From contig OU015498.1 of NCBI GenBank assembly GCA_907164885.2, positions 93,378,733 through 93,442,732 of the forward strand: a stretch of DNA of 64,000 nt, given 5' to 3'. Numbering within the stretch: position 1 is the first letter of the stretch; each line of letters starts with the position of its first letter. The position numbers and the translations under genes were made by a program. Source of the DNA: Dolomedes plantarius. Its lineage: Eukaryota; Arthropoda; Arachnida; Araneae; Dolomedidae. The notes beneath the pieces were generated by a model. That model worked only from the letters and a program-made list of their open reading frames with translations. It was not told where the DNA came from and did no database searches. Positions 37,301 to 50,500 of the stretch are shown one piece after another.

Positions 37301-40300
37301 AATGATGAAAGGCAAACCGACGTTTAGAATTTGTGAATTGTACGTAGTACGAAACTGCGGTTTTCATTTTTTTTTTTTTTTTTTTCATTTTTCACTAAGT
37401 TTGCGCTTTGGATGAGATTTTTTTCCTGTAAAAAACATCACTGCGCCACAGTTTCATGGTAAATAAATATTGGCTTTTTTAAGAAATTCGCTAAAAAGTT
37501 ATTTTAATTGAATAAAACCGTGGTGACCCCCCCCCCCCCAAGAAAAAAAAACTTCGTATCCTCCAAGAGGGTCGCGACCCATAGGTTGGGAATCCCCTGC
37601 ACTATGCGGTCAAGACGTATTTTTCCGTAAATGACAAGACATGTAAATGAGTTTTTAAAACATGACATCTTATCTGAAAGGTTTTATGTAAACCAGCTGA
37701 TTACAGTAACACAAAGAGTTCATTTTTGATAAGAAAACTATTATTAATATAAATGAGTGGTAAAAATAGAAAATCTGAGAAGTTCGGGATTTACCATCGC
37801 CTCTGAATTATTTCTATTCTAAAGTGTACTGAAACAGCTAATAGCAATACGCTTACTTTTGGTTGAAAGATCAATTTTTCGTTGAACATTTATTTCACGT
37901 GCTTAAAAACTGAATATCCTTTAAAAAGTAAATGTTTTCCAATGGAAAACAAAAAATTAAATTAAACTATTTCCTAGAAAACGAAAGACTGGGTTAAACA
38001 AAAAATATTTGCTTAGCTGTGAATGGCCAAAAAAATGCTTTAGCGATTAGGCTCTTTCTAATATTTTTGATAGTAACAGTTACAGATATTCATCATAAAT
38101 TTAAATATACTATCAAGGTTTGATTTTTTTCGCGCAGTGTGTTAATTAAGCACTAGGACTATTATTTTAGATCCCAAACCAGCAAGCCCGATTAGATTAT
38201 CAAGCAAAGTTTATGAAATAGCAAAAATTCTAGAGATGCATTAGAAAGCAGCATTATGAATATCCGATAAGCTCTTGAATAATATGAATGATATTAAATA
38301 TTCCAGTACAGTTTGGAGGACTCATAACGCAGCTTTTGAGAAGTAAAAAAGTAAGTAATTTTTCGGGGCTTAAGTAATATTCGGGATTTTAGAGTACCCA
38401 TTTTACTATGCGATTTAATAAGTAAGACTTGCGACTCAGTAGAAAAACAATGTCGTACAGTTTCAACAGTGTGTAAACTTATGTGTAAACATTGATCTTA
38501 CAGTCATTAGGTCATGTTAGATATGTCAAGTTTTTTTGCCCTAAATTTTTTACCACCCCTTTGTAATACAATTTTTTTTTTACTTGCCAGGAAATAATTG
38601 TAAATAATTTGTGATTAAAGGGAACAAATATATTGTAATATTTTACGTCATTGCCTTTTCGAAGCACTTAAAAATTTAATTTATCGTTTAAAATTTAGTC
38701 CTATGAATAAAGGTGTAAAATAGGAGGAATAAGAGAGAAAGCGAGACGTAAAAATGAATTAATACAGATTGATAGAAGGATAGATACTATACAAAAGATT
38801 AATAAAACATCCAGCCCCTCTGAGTCCGTCACTCAGCGCTTCTGAAATAATTTCGAACGCAAGATTTATTATATTTTTTTTTTTAAGAAGAAAAAAGAGA
38901 AAGGATAAAACTTACTAATAACTGCAGGCCTTAAAGCCGCTTTGAATTTTGGACAAAAACATTTGGTATTTCGGAACTCTCCAAACCTCTGGTTGAATTC
39001 CAGGAAAAAATAATACAGCTAAGAAATCTGGGTACTAGTTACGTAGCTCATTGGATGAAATTATCTCGATCCACATGAAATCATTTTATACGTAACAGAT
39101 TGATAAATGTTGTATTTATGTAAGCATTACGTCACTCTGACGTAACACTCTACTACAGCACAGTATTTACAGTCATATTTTCATTATATTTTACATCAAC
39201 AAAAATACACTTAACTAAATTGTGCAAAACTGAAAACACTCACTCCGCAAGAGGACATAAACTTTAAAGGATAAAAATTTTAATTCGTCAATGATAACGA
39301 GTTAAACATTCTGGATCCAAACTGCGTGAAGAAACTATTAAGAGTTGCAGAAATGGAATCGGGAGGGTATTTTAGAAGCATAAAAATTATTTCTTGAAAT
39401 ATTGTTTTAATTTCTTCCCAACCTGATGATTAACACGATTAAATCGATATTTTTCTCTTATGAAAAGCTTTCCAGAATATCCCTCTCGCTATGTTTTGTA
39501 TAATCTTTTTTAAATACCGTAAAATCTCGAGTATAATAAGCACTTTTTTTTCACATTTTAGTCCGCAAAAATGAGGTATTATACTCGCGTACAAAAATAA
39601 ACGTAGTTTTAAACATTAAATAAACGAACGTACATTAGCTGTAAGACATTGTCGCAACACGGGTGCGCGCGCATCTCCATTCCGTGATTCATCCACCCGT
39701 TTACTAAGCAGGTGTTCCTTTTAAACAAACGGAACTCACAGTTCGTATCGCACACGCATTCGTTTAGTAACAGGTCCCTTGAAATAGTGATAATTCCCGG
39801 TTGTTGCAAGTGCAAAAATTTATTATTTTATTTTATTTATTTCCTTCAAAATGTCTTCAAGACGGTCCTATACGGCAGCAGAAAAATTATAATATTTGTG
39901 CAAATTTTTAAGTAAAATATTGAAAAGTTATGGGTGCGTATCATATTCGAATTTTAATTTTTTCCGAAAATTTCGCGCAAAATAAAACATTCGTATTATA
40001 CTCGGGTACGTATTATAGTCGAGATTTTACGGTAATCCAAAATTTTCAATTTCAGAAACCAATTAGAAGTCTTAAAAACTACAGGTCATAGAAAAAAACG
40101 ATAAACTACTAACAAATTTTAGATGAAAAAAATACGTATGAACAGCTGCTTGATGACCTGGAGATCAGAATCTTTGAATACAATGATTAAGGTTTAAAAA
40201 TAAATGCGCGATGATTTTCACAAGGCGCTGCCGCTTTTCAATATTGCATAATACCGAACATTGAACTAAATGGTGTAACATGAAATTATTGAAACTTGCA

Positions 40301-43300
40301 TCAGACTGCTCTTTGTCCAGATTTAACTAGATCAAACTGCTTCATGCGCAAAAATTTTTCAAATCGCGATCTAGATTACAAGAAAACTTACAAAAGACGA
40401 CCTTGATTCACAAAAACGGAAACGATAAATCCAATGAAAGGTTATAGAGACAGTCTTGAAGAATTGTGGTATCCAAATCGGATGGCTCGACAATCTTCAT
40501 ATTTTAATCAAAGCGGCAAAGCAAGTGATAAAACATTCTCGGTAGGTGATAACACACATTTCGACTTTGAATATCGAGAAAAATCAAGGTGCATCCTGAT
40601 ATTTCCCTTGTTATACGAACTTCCCGAATATCCGGGTTTTGGCAAAATAAAGCAAGAAATACCGCTTGTCTGAAAGAACGTCCAAATCATTGGAATGAGA
40701 CTTTTTACTGAGAAAGACAGACGACTTATGTCAGTGTTATTAATATTTAAAATAGATCCTATTTATATTTGCGGAAAATCAGAAATATAAGGTATATAAA
40801 GGAAAAATATATATAAAATTAAGAAAAAAACTGTATAGCTTTCAGAAAGACAGAAAAAAAAATTTACATTAAATTGCCAGAACGAGATTGTCACTCTAAT
40901 GTCGCCCTTGGGGGTGCTCACACAAAATTGCGGTGGCAACAGGGACTGGTGTTTTTCACCTCAGTACCCCCATTAAAAGAAATAAACGTAATAGAAAAAG
41001 AAATTTTTTGTAGCATTTTTTGTTTTTTAAAAAATGCAATAATATTTTTAAATTTCAATTATTCGGGGGGGGGGGGGGGGGGGATTTGGTCTAGTGTGTT
41101 TTAAACGCTCATAAATTCCTTTGGTAGACGAATTTATAAAACAAATCCCTGAAAATACCATTTTTATTGAATTATCAGCATTTATGTAGCTGTAAATATC
41201 AGACAAATTTTCTCCATAGGTTAACACTGAGGTGAGCGAATCCAATAGGGTTACTACACAGAAGCCTCAAGTGCGAATGTCTTAGACCGCAACCGATCTT
41301 ACACGGCTATCTTGACGACGCACATTTGTTACATCACGAAAAATTTCTATTCTTCCTTATGGAGATATATTTACGATAAGTTTTCGTGTAAATAACTGAC
41401 CGCAATAACAGTATGAGATCAATCTAGTGATGTGTATTTTATAATAGATAAGTTGAAAAATTCAGGACAAAGATAAAATAGTGTCTTTGTTACGTTTTCG
41501 AGAACGCAACAAGGAGAACGTGCCACTAGCATTTTCTGGATAGTTTCCTTTTCTCTAGAAATCTCGGAAGGGATTGCTTTTGTATACAACCAAATTGGCT
41601 AAGCCAACTATTTTCATAAATTTAACAAATATTTTATTCGCCATGTAAGATATCCATTTGCATATGAATTAAAATGATACATGCTATTTAAACATGTATT
41701 TAAACATACATGCTATTTAAACGAATGATACATGCTATTTAAACATGTACAGCAAACACAATTTTTCCTTGCATTATTTTATTTATAAAATATGTGATAT
41801 TTAGTAAAAGCTTTGCAGGAAAAAAGATTGCTAGGTTCCATTTTTTTATATAAAGCTTTAAATCCCAAATCGGTCTTTTTAATAATTATAAGAATTATTA
41901 ATAAAATTTAATAGTTAAATGAGATCTCTCTCACACTGCAAAATTTATAATTATCCGCGTAATAATAGTGGCATCTTTTTAAAAATGCTCTTATCACTAA
42001 GAATTGCCATTTTTGTTTGATCAATGTTTTGTACGGGACAACACTGTGGTAATAGATATCTCCTACTCAAGACAAGAAGAAAATATGTAATTAGATAAAT
42101 CTGTACGTCAGAAGTAAATCATAAGTGAATTTTCCCATTTTTCAGGAGAGCTTTGTGATTATTTACCTCTCATCAGGACTTCCATGTGCGATAGTTTATA
42201 AGTCTATATTTCACCCACCATCCTGTTTTGAACATAGGACAGTTTTCCTCAAAGAAGCTCCATCGAAAAGGACTCAAAATAAAGATATCGAAAATGAAGG
42301 AAATTCACTTATGATGGTTTACCTCTGACGTACAGAAATATGCACTGAAAAATTGATCTTAGACGTGTCCTAGACACGTTTAAGGTTCCTTGGAGTCTAA
42401 AGAACTCTTGAGTTCCCCAGACTTCAAGTGAAGTTGACTCTTAAACTCGCTACTGTAACGTCTGGAAGATTGAATAGTTTGTGCATCGAATGATCAGGAC
42501 TTGTATCGGTGACCGGTTGTAGATCGTTTGATGATCATTTGGATAAACAACATCCAAACTCTTGCACCAATTAAAACAAATACGGAAAATCGATGCGTAA
42601 ACTTACGCGAGGGATGTAAAACGCAGGAGAGATAACTTCTTTCCTTATCATCCTTTGTCTCTCGGGGGATAAAGATATTCTGGATGAGTCGTAAATAAAG
42701 GGTTATTTGAGTTTGGTGAACTCTGATAAAAACGTGGCCTGAGCAAGTCCTAAGGTTTTGAGACTATAATGGATGTAAAGGGAGAAATTGACAAATTTAG
42801 ACGATACTATTTGTTGACCTATTGCGCAAGCAAACACACACACACGCCGCAAAAAAATAAATAAATAAAGGTTTCGCAATTTTCTTTAACCCGTTGTGGC
42901 AGTGTTAAAAGAAACTCAGTTTCCGATAGTCATTGAGTGCATCAAAGAGAAATAAATCACAATCGGTCTGATAAATAACCACATCGTTCGTCTACCATAC
43001 AATTCTCAGTCTGATCTTCAACCAAAAATTACGGCATTTTCAGTGCTCCTCGAGGTTATATCTAGCTTAGAGGCTATACAATAAATGATATTTAGATTAA
43101 CCCTCTTGACTATCCTTTAAATGAAAATCTATCGCACCCAGGATTCCCAACGAGAAAAATGTATTAAACCCCGATTGAATCTAAAAAAAAAAAAAAAACT
43201 CATTGTAATTTAAAAACCGAGCTTTAAAAATATATATACTTTTATTAAAAATGGTTTAAAAAAATACAAATAAGACCTTACACACATTTTCTAATAAAAT

Positions 43301-44496
43301 TATTTGAAATTAAAAGTATTTTATTTAATTGTCGCGTTTAATCTATTTCATCATTCACATCCAAATTAATTTTCTGATTTTTTTTTCTTACTTTCTTTCT
43401 TCTTATCGTTTTATAACATGCTCTGTTACGTAAAATTCCTTTTGTTACTCTTATCTTGTGTACGCTCCTTCTGTTACTTCTTAACATGCTCCTTCTTTTA
43501 AGAGAATGTAGGTGTTTTATTGTGGTGAGAAAAACTCTCTCTACGCACTCAGAAAAGTTAGGTAAAATCGTGAAATGGGTCATGAAGTTTGATAAGATTT
43601 CCTATTTGGGATTATTGAATCTATCTTTGATATTACATAACAAACACAAAAATTTCTGATTTGGTTTCGTAAGAGGAAAAAATATGATTCAATCAAAATG
43701 ATCTTTTACCATTTACAAAAAAAAAAAAAAAAAAAAAAAAATCTTTACCATCGAAAAAATATTTTACCGTTTCACATTCACTAGTTTACATAGTTACATA
43801 ACTAAATTACATAATTAAATTACAATGAGAAATAAATATTAATCTTTTTTTATATTTTTGTTTCATAAAAGAAAAACCCAGATTGTCAGATATTTTTGAG
43901 GCGGAAACAAAAACATGAAACCATATGGTCACTGAAAAACCCAGGTCCAGGGCCCGATTTTCCATTAGGCCCGGTAGACCCAGGCCTAGGGCCCCCCAAA
44001 AAATTTTAATTTTACAAGGTAAAAAAGAAAAAATTCCCAATTAAATTTTTTTTTATTTTACCTTTTCTAATAGCAATTTTTTTATATATCCTTTCAAATT
44101 TGATTGATTGATTAGCTCATCATAAGTATGTTATAGTGTACATAAGGGATTAAGAAGTTTTTCTAGTTGCATTGTATTGATGTTTTAATGGTGAAGTTAA
44201 TATGTTGTACTGCTTTTTGTAATTTGATAATATTCTAGGCTTCTACGCTTCAAATAGCCAATTCTTGGAAAAATAGTACTTGCACAATGATTCATAATTA
44301 TTTTTTTGTGTGCCAATTTTGGAAATTCTACGCCCACATCAGTGTTAACCCATTAAAAATCGTCAGCCCCATTTGGGGATCACGAATATTTTTAATGTTA
44401 TCCACCCCTAATTTCTGACTTTTCGTTTACTTTTAGAGTTAAGTGTTTGCATCATTGTCCACTCATAATGTATACAGTTAAACTTTTCATTTTGAT

Positions 44497-44562
<66 letters not shown>

Positions 44563-47500
44563 ATTTTTTCAAAAGTTTGCTTGTAAATGACGCTTTTTCA
44601 CATCTCTCTATTTTCTAAGTGAATATCTGATAATTTATATTGAAATGAATTATTTTTTTCTTATGGAGGTTATGTGCATATGTGATCTGAATAACATAGT
44701 ATTGAAACTGAGCAAATTGTTTACTTCATAGCTTGACATCCAGCAAAATACAATGATCCACATTTGGGGCTCACAGTAATTGTAATGTAAAATGGTTAAC
44801 TATTTACACTACAAATAGAACTTTCGTTTCCTTTGCAGTTATCTGGTGCAATACGTTTCTGGAAATTCCACATGGGCATTTTCCCATGAAAATGTGGAAT
44901 GCATTCACTGACAATAATAGGCATGAAAGGGGGGGGGGGGGAGAATGCACCAGGTAATGGGAGCAGGTGATTCTAAAACACACGTTTCGCAGGTGACGGC
45001 AATACTTTTCGTACATATTCGTGTAGCAAAAATTGACCGTAGCGATCCAAACCAAACCAAACCAACCTTTTCGTACATTGGACAAAAGAATTTTAATAAT
45101 TTTTAGTGCGGATGGTCATGAACTCTGTGCTGGGAAGTTGTTTTATTTAGAGAGTCTTATCTGCTTTGAATTACGTGCGAGCAACCTGGTTTGATTTTGA
45201 TAAATGACTGCACTATTATAATTTGCATTCTTATGTTTCTTGTTTGGTTTATTCAATTTGGATAATCATGAGTAGCAAAAAATTTTCATCGCTAAGAGAA
45301 CTTGAAGAATATTGGGACAGTGACCTTGATTTGGCAGATGATGAAGACCTTGACGGTACTATTGACATAGTTGACTTACCACCGTATAGAGCGGATGATG
45401 TTTCCGATTTAGAAGATATAGATGACAACGTACTGGAAGATACCAGTTTTGGATAAATATATGGATAAAAATAGTTTTGGATAAATATATGGATACCAGT
45501 TTTGGATAAAAATATTATTTGCATTTAAAAAAATGAAAAATGCTCAAAGGTGTAATGTTTCTTTCTCTATTACAGAAAACAATTTTTAAAAAAAATCTTT
45601 CAATCCAAGTCGGCAATCCTTGGACACATTAGGTTAACATTGAGGTGAACGAATCCAATAGGATTAGTACACAGAAGCCTTAAAATTGATTCTCCCCCCC
45701 CCCCTACATTCGAAATTATCTGAGCCGTATTATTTATTAAATAACGTCCTGTTTAAAAATTATGAATATATTCGAAGGTAAAGGAATTTAAGAGCATTTA
45801 AAGCACACTATACCAGATTTTCCCCCGCGAATAATTCAAATTTTAAAATATTATTTGCCTTTTTTTTTAAACGAAAAATGCCCCAAAGTGTAAAATTTCT
45901 ATCTCTATTACGGAGTACAATTTAAAAGAATAATAATAAATCTTTAAATCCAAGTCGGCAATTCTTAGACAAATATTCTCCATACGTTAACATTCAGGTG
46001 ACCAAATCCAATAGGGTTATTACACGGCAGCCTTAAACTAATGAAGAATAACAAATGACATCAGCAAAAATTAATGTGATTTTATTTTGCACTCTCATAT
46101 GGGAATACTGTGTTGTTACTGCACACCGATACCGTTGTCTTTTGCCGTCTGCAAAAAACGTAGACAAAGCAGCAAAACAAAAAAAATTTAAACAAAACTC
46201 AGTCACCAAGATAGAAATCTTGTTTTCCTAGTAGATATTTAGGGATATGAAAAAGTATTATTAATCTAGGACCATGTCCATTAAAAAGTTTTTGAAGAAT
46301 TTTATTTTGTATTCTAATATCAGTTTCCGATTGCATTGTAATTCTAATCTAGTTAAATTTCCGTAAAATCTCGAGTATAATACGCACTTTTTTTTCACAT
46401 TTTAGCCCGCAAAATTAAGGGTGCGTATTATACTCGCGTACCCCCCCCCCAAAAAAAAAAAGTAGGATAAACGAACGTACAGCAGCTGTAAGACATTGTC
46501 GCAACACGGGTACGTGCGCATCTGCACTCCGTGATTCATCCACCCGTTCACTAAGCAGGTATTCCTTTTAAACAAACGGAACTCACAGTTCGTATCGTCA
46601 AGTGAGGATGACCATGGCGATATACATTACGTCGGCAAAAATAATTATGACATGGTCGCAACAACAATAGATGAGCTGTACTCCAGTGAAAGTGATTAAG
46701 ACTCATAATTTGACAATATTGTTTGTTTTGAATTAACAATTTAAGCTTTTTTTTCTACCGAAATTGACGTTTTCGTTTCCTTTTATTACAAATTTTATTT
46801 ATGTTAATAAATATTTGTGCAAGTTTTAAATAAAATATTGAAAAGTTATGGGTGCGTATTATAGTCGAATTTTAATTTTTTCCGAAAATTTCGCGCAAAA
46901 TCAAACATGAGTATACTTGGGTGCGTATTATAGTCGAGATCTTACGGTAATCAGATCAATCGTCAACTGATTTGTACAAATCATTTATACGTCGTCGGTG
47001 TACTAAAATGACAATTTTAAATTTCTAGAAAAATTTTTATTTTCTTGATTTATTAAAATATGAAATTAATTTTCCCTTATCAGGTCTTTCGTACCTAAAT
47101 ACGAATACGTAACGTCTAGCCCGTGAATTTCTTGTCAGCTAAAACTGGCTTCTATGCATCGTGGTAAGACTGAAAATAACGGAAACAGATAAACAGTTCT
47201 GATTAATCTTTTAAACCAACTTCAACAGTGAAAAATGACGCATAATGCGGGCTTGTACATTCACCGAATTGACCATTGTCCGTAAACTGAGGGTACGTTT
47301 TGCTTTAAAACCGTGCGAAAGAATGTCAACATGCTTGCAATTCATACAATTAAACATGCCTTTCACAGATGAAAGTAACTCAAAATCTATAGCTTATATA
47401 TATTAATTACTTTTAATTATTATTATTAAAATTCCATTGTGTAGTTCAATTAATACCATGAATATTTACATTTTTACGGTATGCAGGTACATTTTTAGAT

Positions 47501-50500
47501 TATTAGCATTTTTCTGCCCTAGCATTAATCTGCGCAATTATTATAAAGTTAATTGAATTATATTTATTTCGGCGAAAATTTCCCCATGAATTTATAAAGA
47601 CCGTCTGCATGGACCGGGCACAGAACCCATGTCTTCTAACCTTCAGAAGGCTATTTTACCAACTGAATAATCCCAGAGAACGGTCCATAATCGTTCTTTC
47701 CAACGATAGAGCGCTACTGTAACTGACTGTTTGCCATGATCGAGAAATGAACCCGCATCTCTTCACCTCGAGGCTGGTGCTTTTGCCTATTTAGCTAAGC
47801 GATTCCGAGAATTCTTTTGAATACTCTTTCTCAAACATTTTTCAAAAGCAATGTCCTATAGCTTTTTCCCTTTGAGTTTACGAATATTTCGAACTCTTTT
47901 GAATTCGAACATTTTTCTCTGGTCTCTATGTGTTATAATAAAACAGCATTCACTCTACTTGTGGAACGCGTATCAAACAGTACCGTTTCGCACTATATGG
48001 CTGAAAAGAAATCAGGTTTTTTTAATTTAATTTTTTTTTTAAAAAGGCCAAATATATCTCCACTCTTAGCTTGACAGACGACTACGCCCCCCCCCCCAAA
48101 AAAAAAAGTTATTCTAAGAATTTTGCGGTCTGTTCGAAGCTTTTTTTCTGTAGGTTTCTAAATGCTCGCATTAAGGAGTATCTAGTGTGCTGCCGATAAG
48201 CAAATTTACAATTCCGTATAGTAGTAATGCGTGACTGAAATGAACATAATAGTTCAAATGAGAAAAAATCAGAACCCTCTGAATTGTACTTACTATTAGA
48301 ACCTTTATCTTGTTTTTTATTAACCCTTTGTTACTTCTGAAAAGCCTATTGACAGTTTCTTTTAGTACAGTGACTAATGAGAAAGCAGCAAAAAAGAAAA
48401 AAAAATCGCTAGATAAATCTTGTAACTGTTCAACTTGGAAAAAATAGAGGCCATCAACATTTTTTTAAGGATAAATTCGCCTTAACAAACATCTACTATA
48501 TTTTTGTAAAGCATAGTGACAATTTCAGTTGGTATCGCGAGGCTGATAAGAAACGAGAAAAAAAAAATTGTTAGATAAGTCCTAATCGTTCAATTGCGGA
48601 AAATTAGAGGTTCATAATTATTACTTATTTTTTTCGACGATAAGTTCGTATTAACAAGCATTTACTATCATTTTAAAAAGCATATTGATGATTCAATTTG
48701 GTACTGCGGGGTTAAGGAGAAATATGTTAAAAAAAAAAAAAAAAAAATCGCCAGATGAATCTCGTAACTCTTCAATCGACAAAAATACGGGGCCCTATTT
48801 TGGGTTGCCCTGTTACTCAACACTGGAACAGGAATCGCCACATTTTTCGATCTCACGCGAGCGTTCTATCGCCAAAGATATTTTGTAACCTGCATTCCCA
48901 GATGCGCAAACAAGCAGCTTGTATTAAACGTGATCGCGTTAATCAGATGTGACATAGGATGAACACTTGCTCAAGAAAAGGCCATGTTTACCTAAGATAA
49001 GGTACTCCGACAACATGATGCGAGGAAAAGAAAATCTTGCTGGATAAACAATGAATCTGCAGACAAGATTTAAAAGCGAGACACAAACCCCTCGCGGGTT
49101 TAGGGGGCTTCCTGTAGCCTTTATCTTACCATCGATTTCCAGCAGTTAAGTTCCCTCACATTATTTTTTCTTTTAACTTAACCGCTGGAAATCGATGATA
49201 AGATAAGGTTACAGCAAACCCCTTAACCAACCAGCAAGGGGTTTCTCTTCGCTTTTTTAATTTTCCCCTTCTTGTAAAATTTTCCTGGGTTCCCACTGGA
49301 ATCCTAAATTAAAAAGTAAAGCTTTTTTAAGGAAAGGCATTCCTTTTTTTTTTAACGTAGTATTATGTTCCTCAATAACGGTCCTTCGGAGAGGAAAAAA
49401 TTGTCCTGCGTCGTGAGTTAAAATTTTGGCAGCGCGCCGAACCCAGTAGCAGTAAACAGTTTTAAACAAAAAAGTACCAGAATGCGTTTTAGAAAAAAAA
49501 AAAGAGGTAAGCAAACGGTAAGTAATCCTACGTTAATAACCCGCGGTAGTTTCGTTAGGAGACTACCTGATTTTTTTTTTGGGGGGGGGTGGGGGGTGGG
49601 GGAGGGCAGGGCTGGTCCCATAGGTGAGCGATGAAGTGTCGAGGCAACCGCTTCAGACGCCGAATTGAAATAGGCACCAAAATTAGACAAAAAAAAACAC
49701 GAAATTTTTAACAAATAGCGAAAAAATGTTAATATCTTAATCTAATATTTGAAGAAATTCATAAAAATATGCAAAGATAAGACAATATTACAACTAATTT
49801 TCTATAAACTCCTGAATTTGAGATTATCAGAATTAAATTTTGACTGCATATTTCCAAACCGTTTTGTAGCTTTAAGAATTCTACTAACTCTACTTATAAC
49901 TGTAACAGCAACCGAACACAGTTGTTTTGTACTTGAAATTTTTAAGAATTTTAATTATAAAAAAGACGCCTCTTTCGATTCGACGCCTGGGGCGATCGCC
50001 TCGTCGCCTCACCTATGCGACCGGGTCTGGTTACCAGTATCGCAACCACGAATTGGAGAGAGATGATGTTACGGCAAAATACCCAGGAGCTAAAAAATCG
50101 TAAATAAATAGTTGATTCTAGAAACAGCTTTCACTTCTCCCTGCGAGAAGAATCGGAAGTTTTTTCTCGCAGAAACTAGATTTAAAATGGAAATCAGTAG
50201 GTAATGCAGTAAAAACAACATGAAATCAGAAGAAGTTGAGAGAAGAGAATAATTTCGTTTTAAGTTTTTCCGCCGCAAAGTTTATAAGCATGAAATACCC
50301 GGATGGGGGGGAGGGCTTTGATTTAGGAATGTAAAGGAAGCATACGCCTATACAAGAAGCTGAAATTTATATAGTAAGATTTCTTCGACAAAACTGTCGA
50401 GCCCTGGAGTCGCACCCAAGACCACCAGCTTTACGGTGCTTACCATTACATCACTAAGACGTGCCTTGATCTTCACTAATAAACTGAGAAATTCTTGAAA

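Noticed and set aside
40434..40673. 79-codon plus-strand frame in PPAT intron 1
   Set aside because: No recognisable motif and no flanking splice or repeat structure.
44804..45085. 93-codon minus-strand frame between two piggyBac-type features
   Set aside because: I tested it for piggyBac catalytic motifs and found none; it is interrupted by a poly-G translated as prolines.
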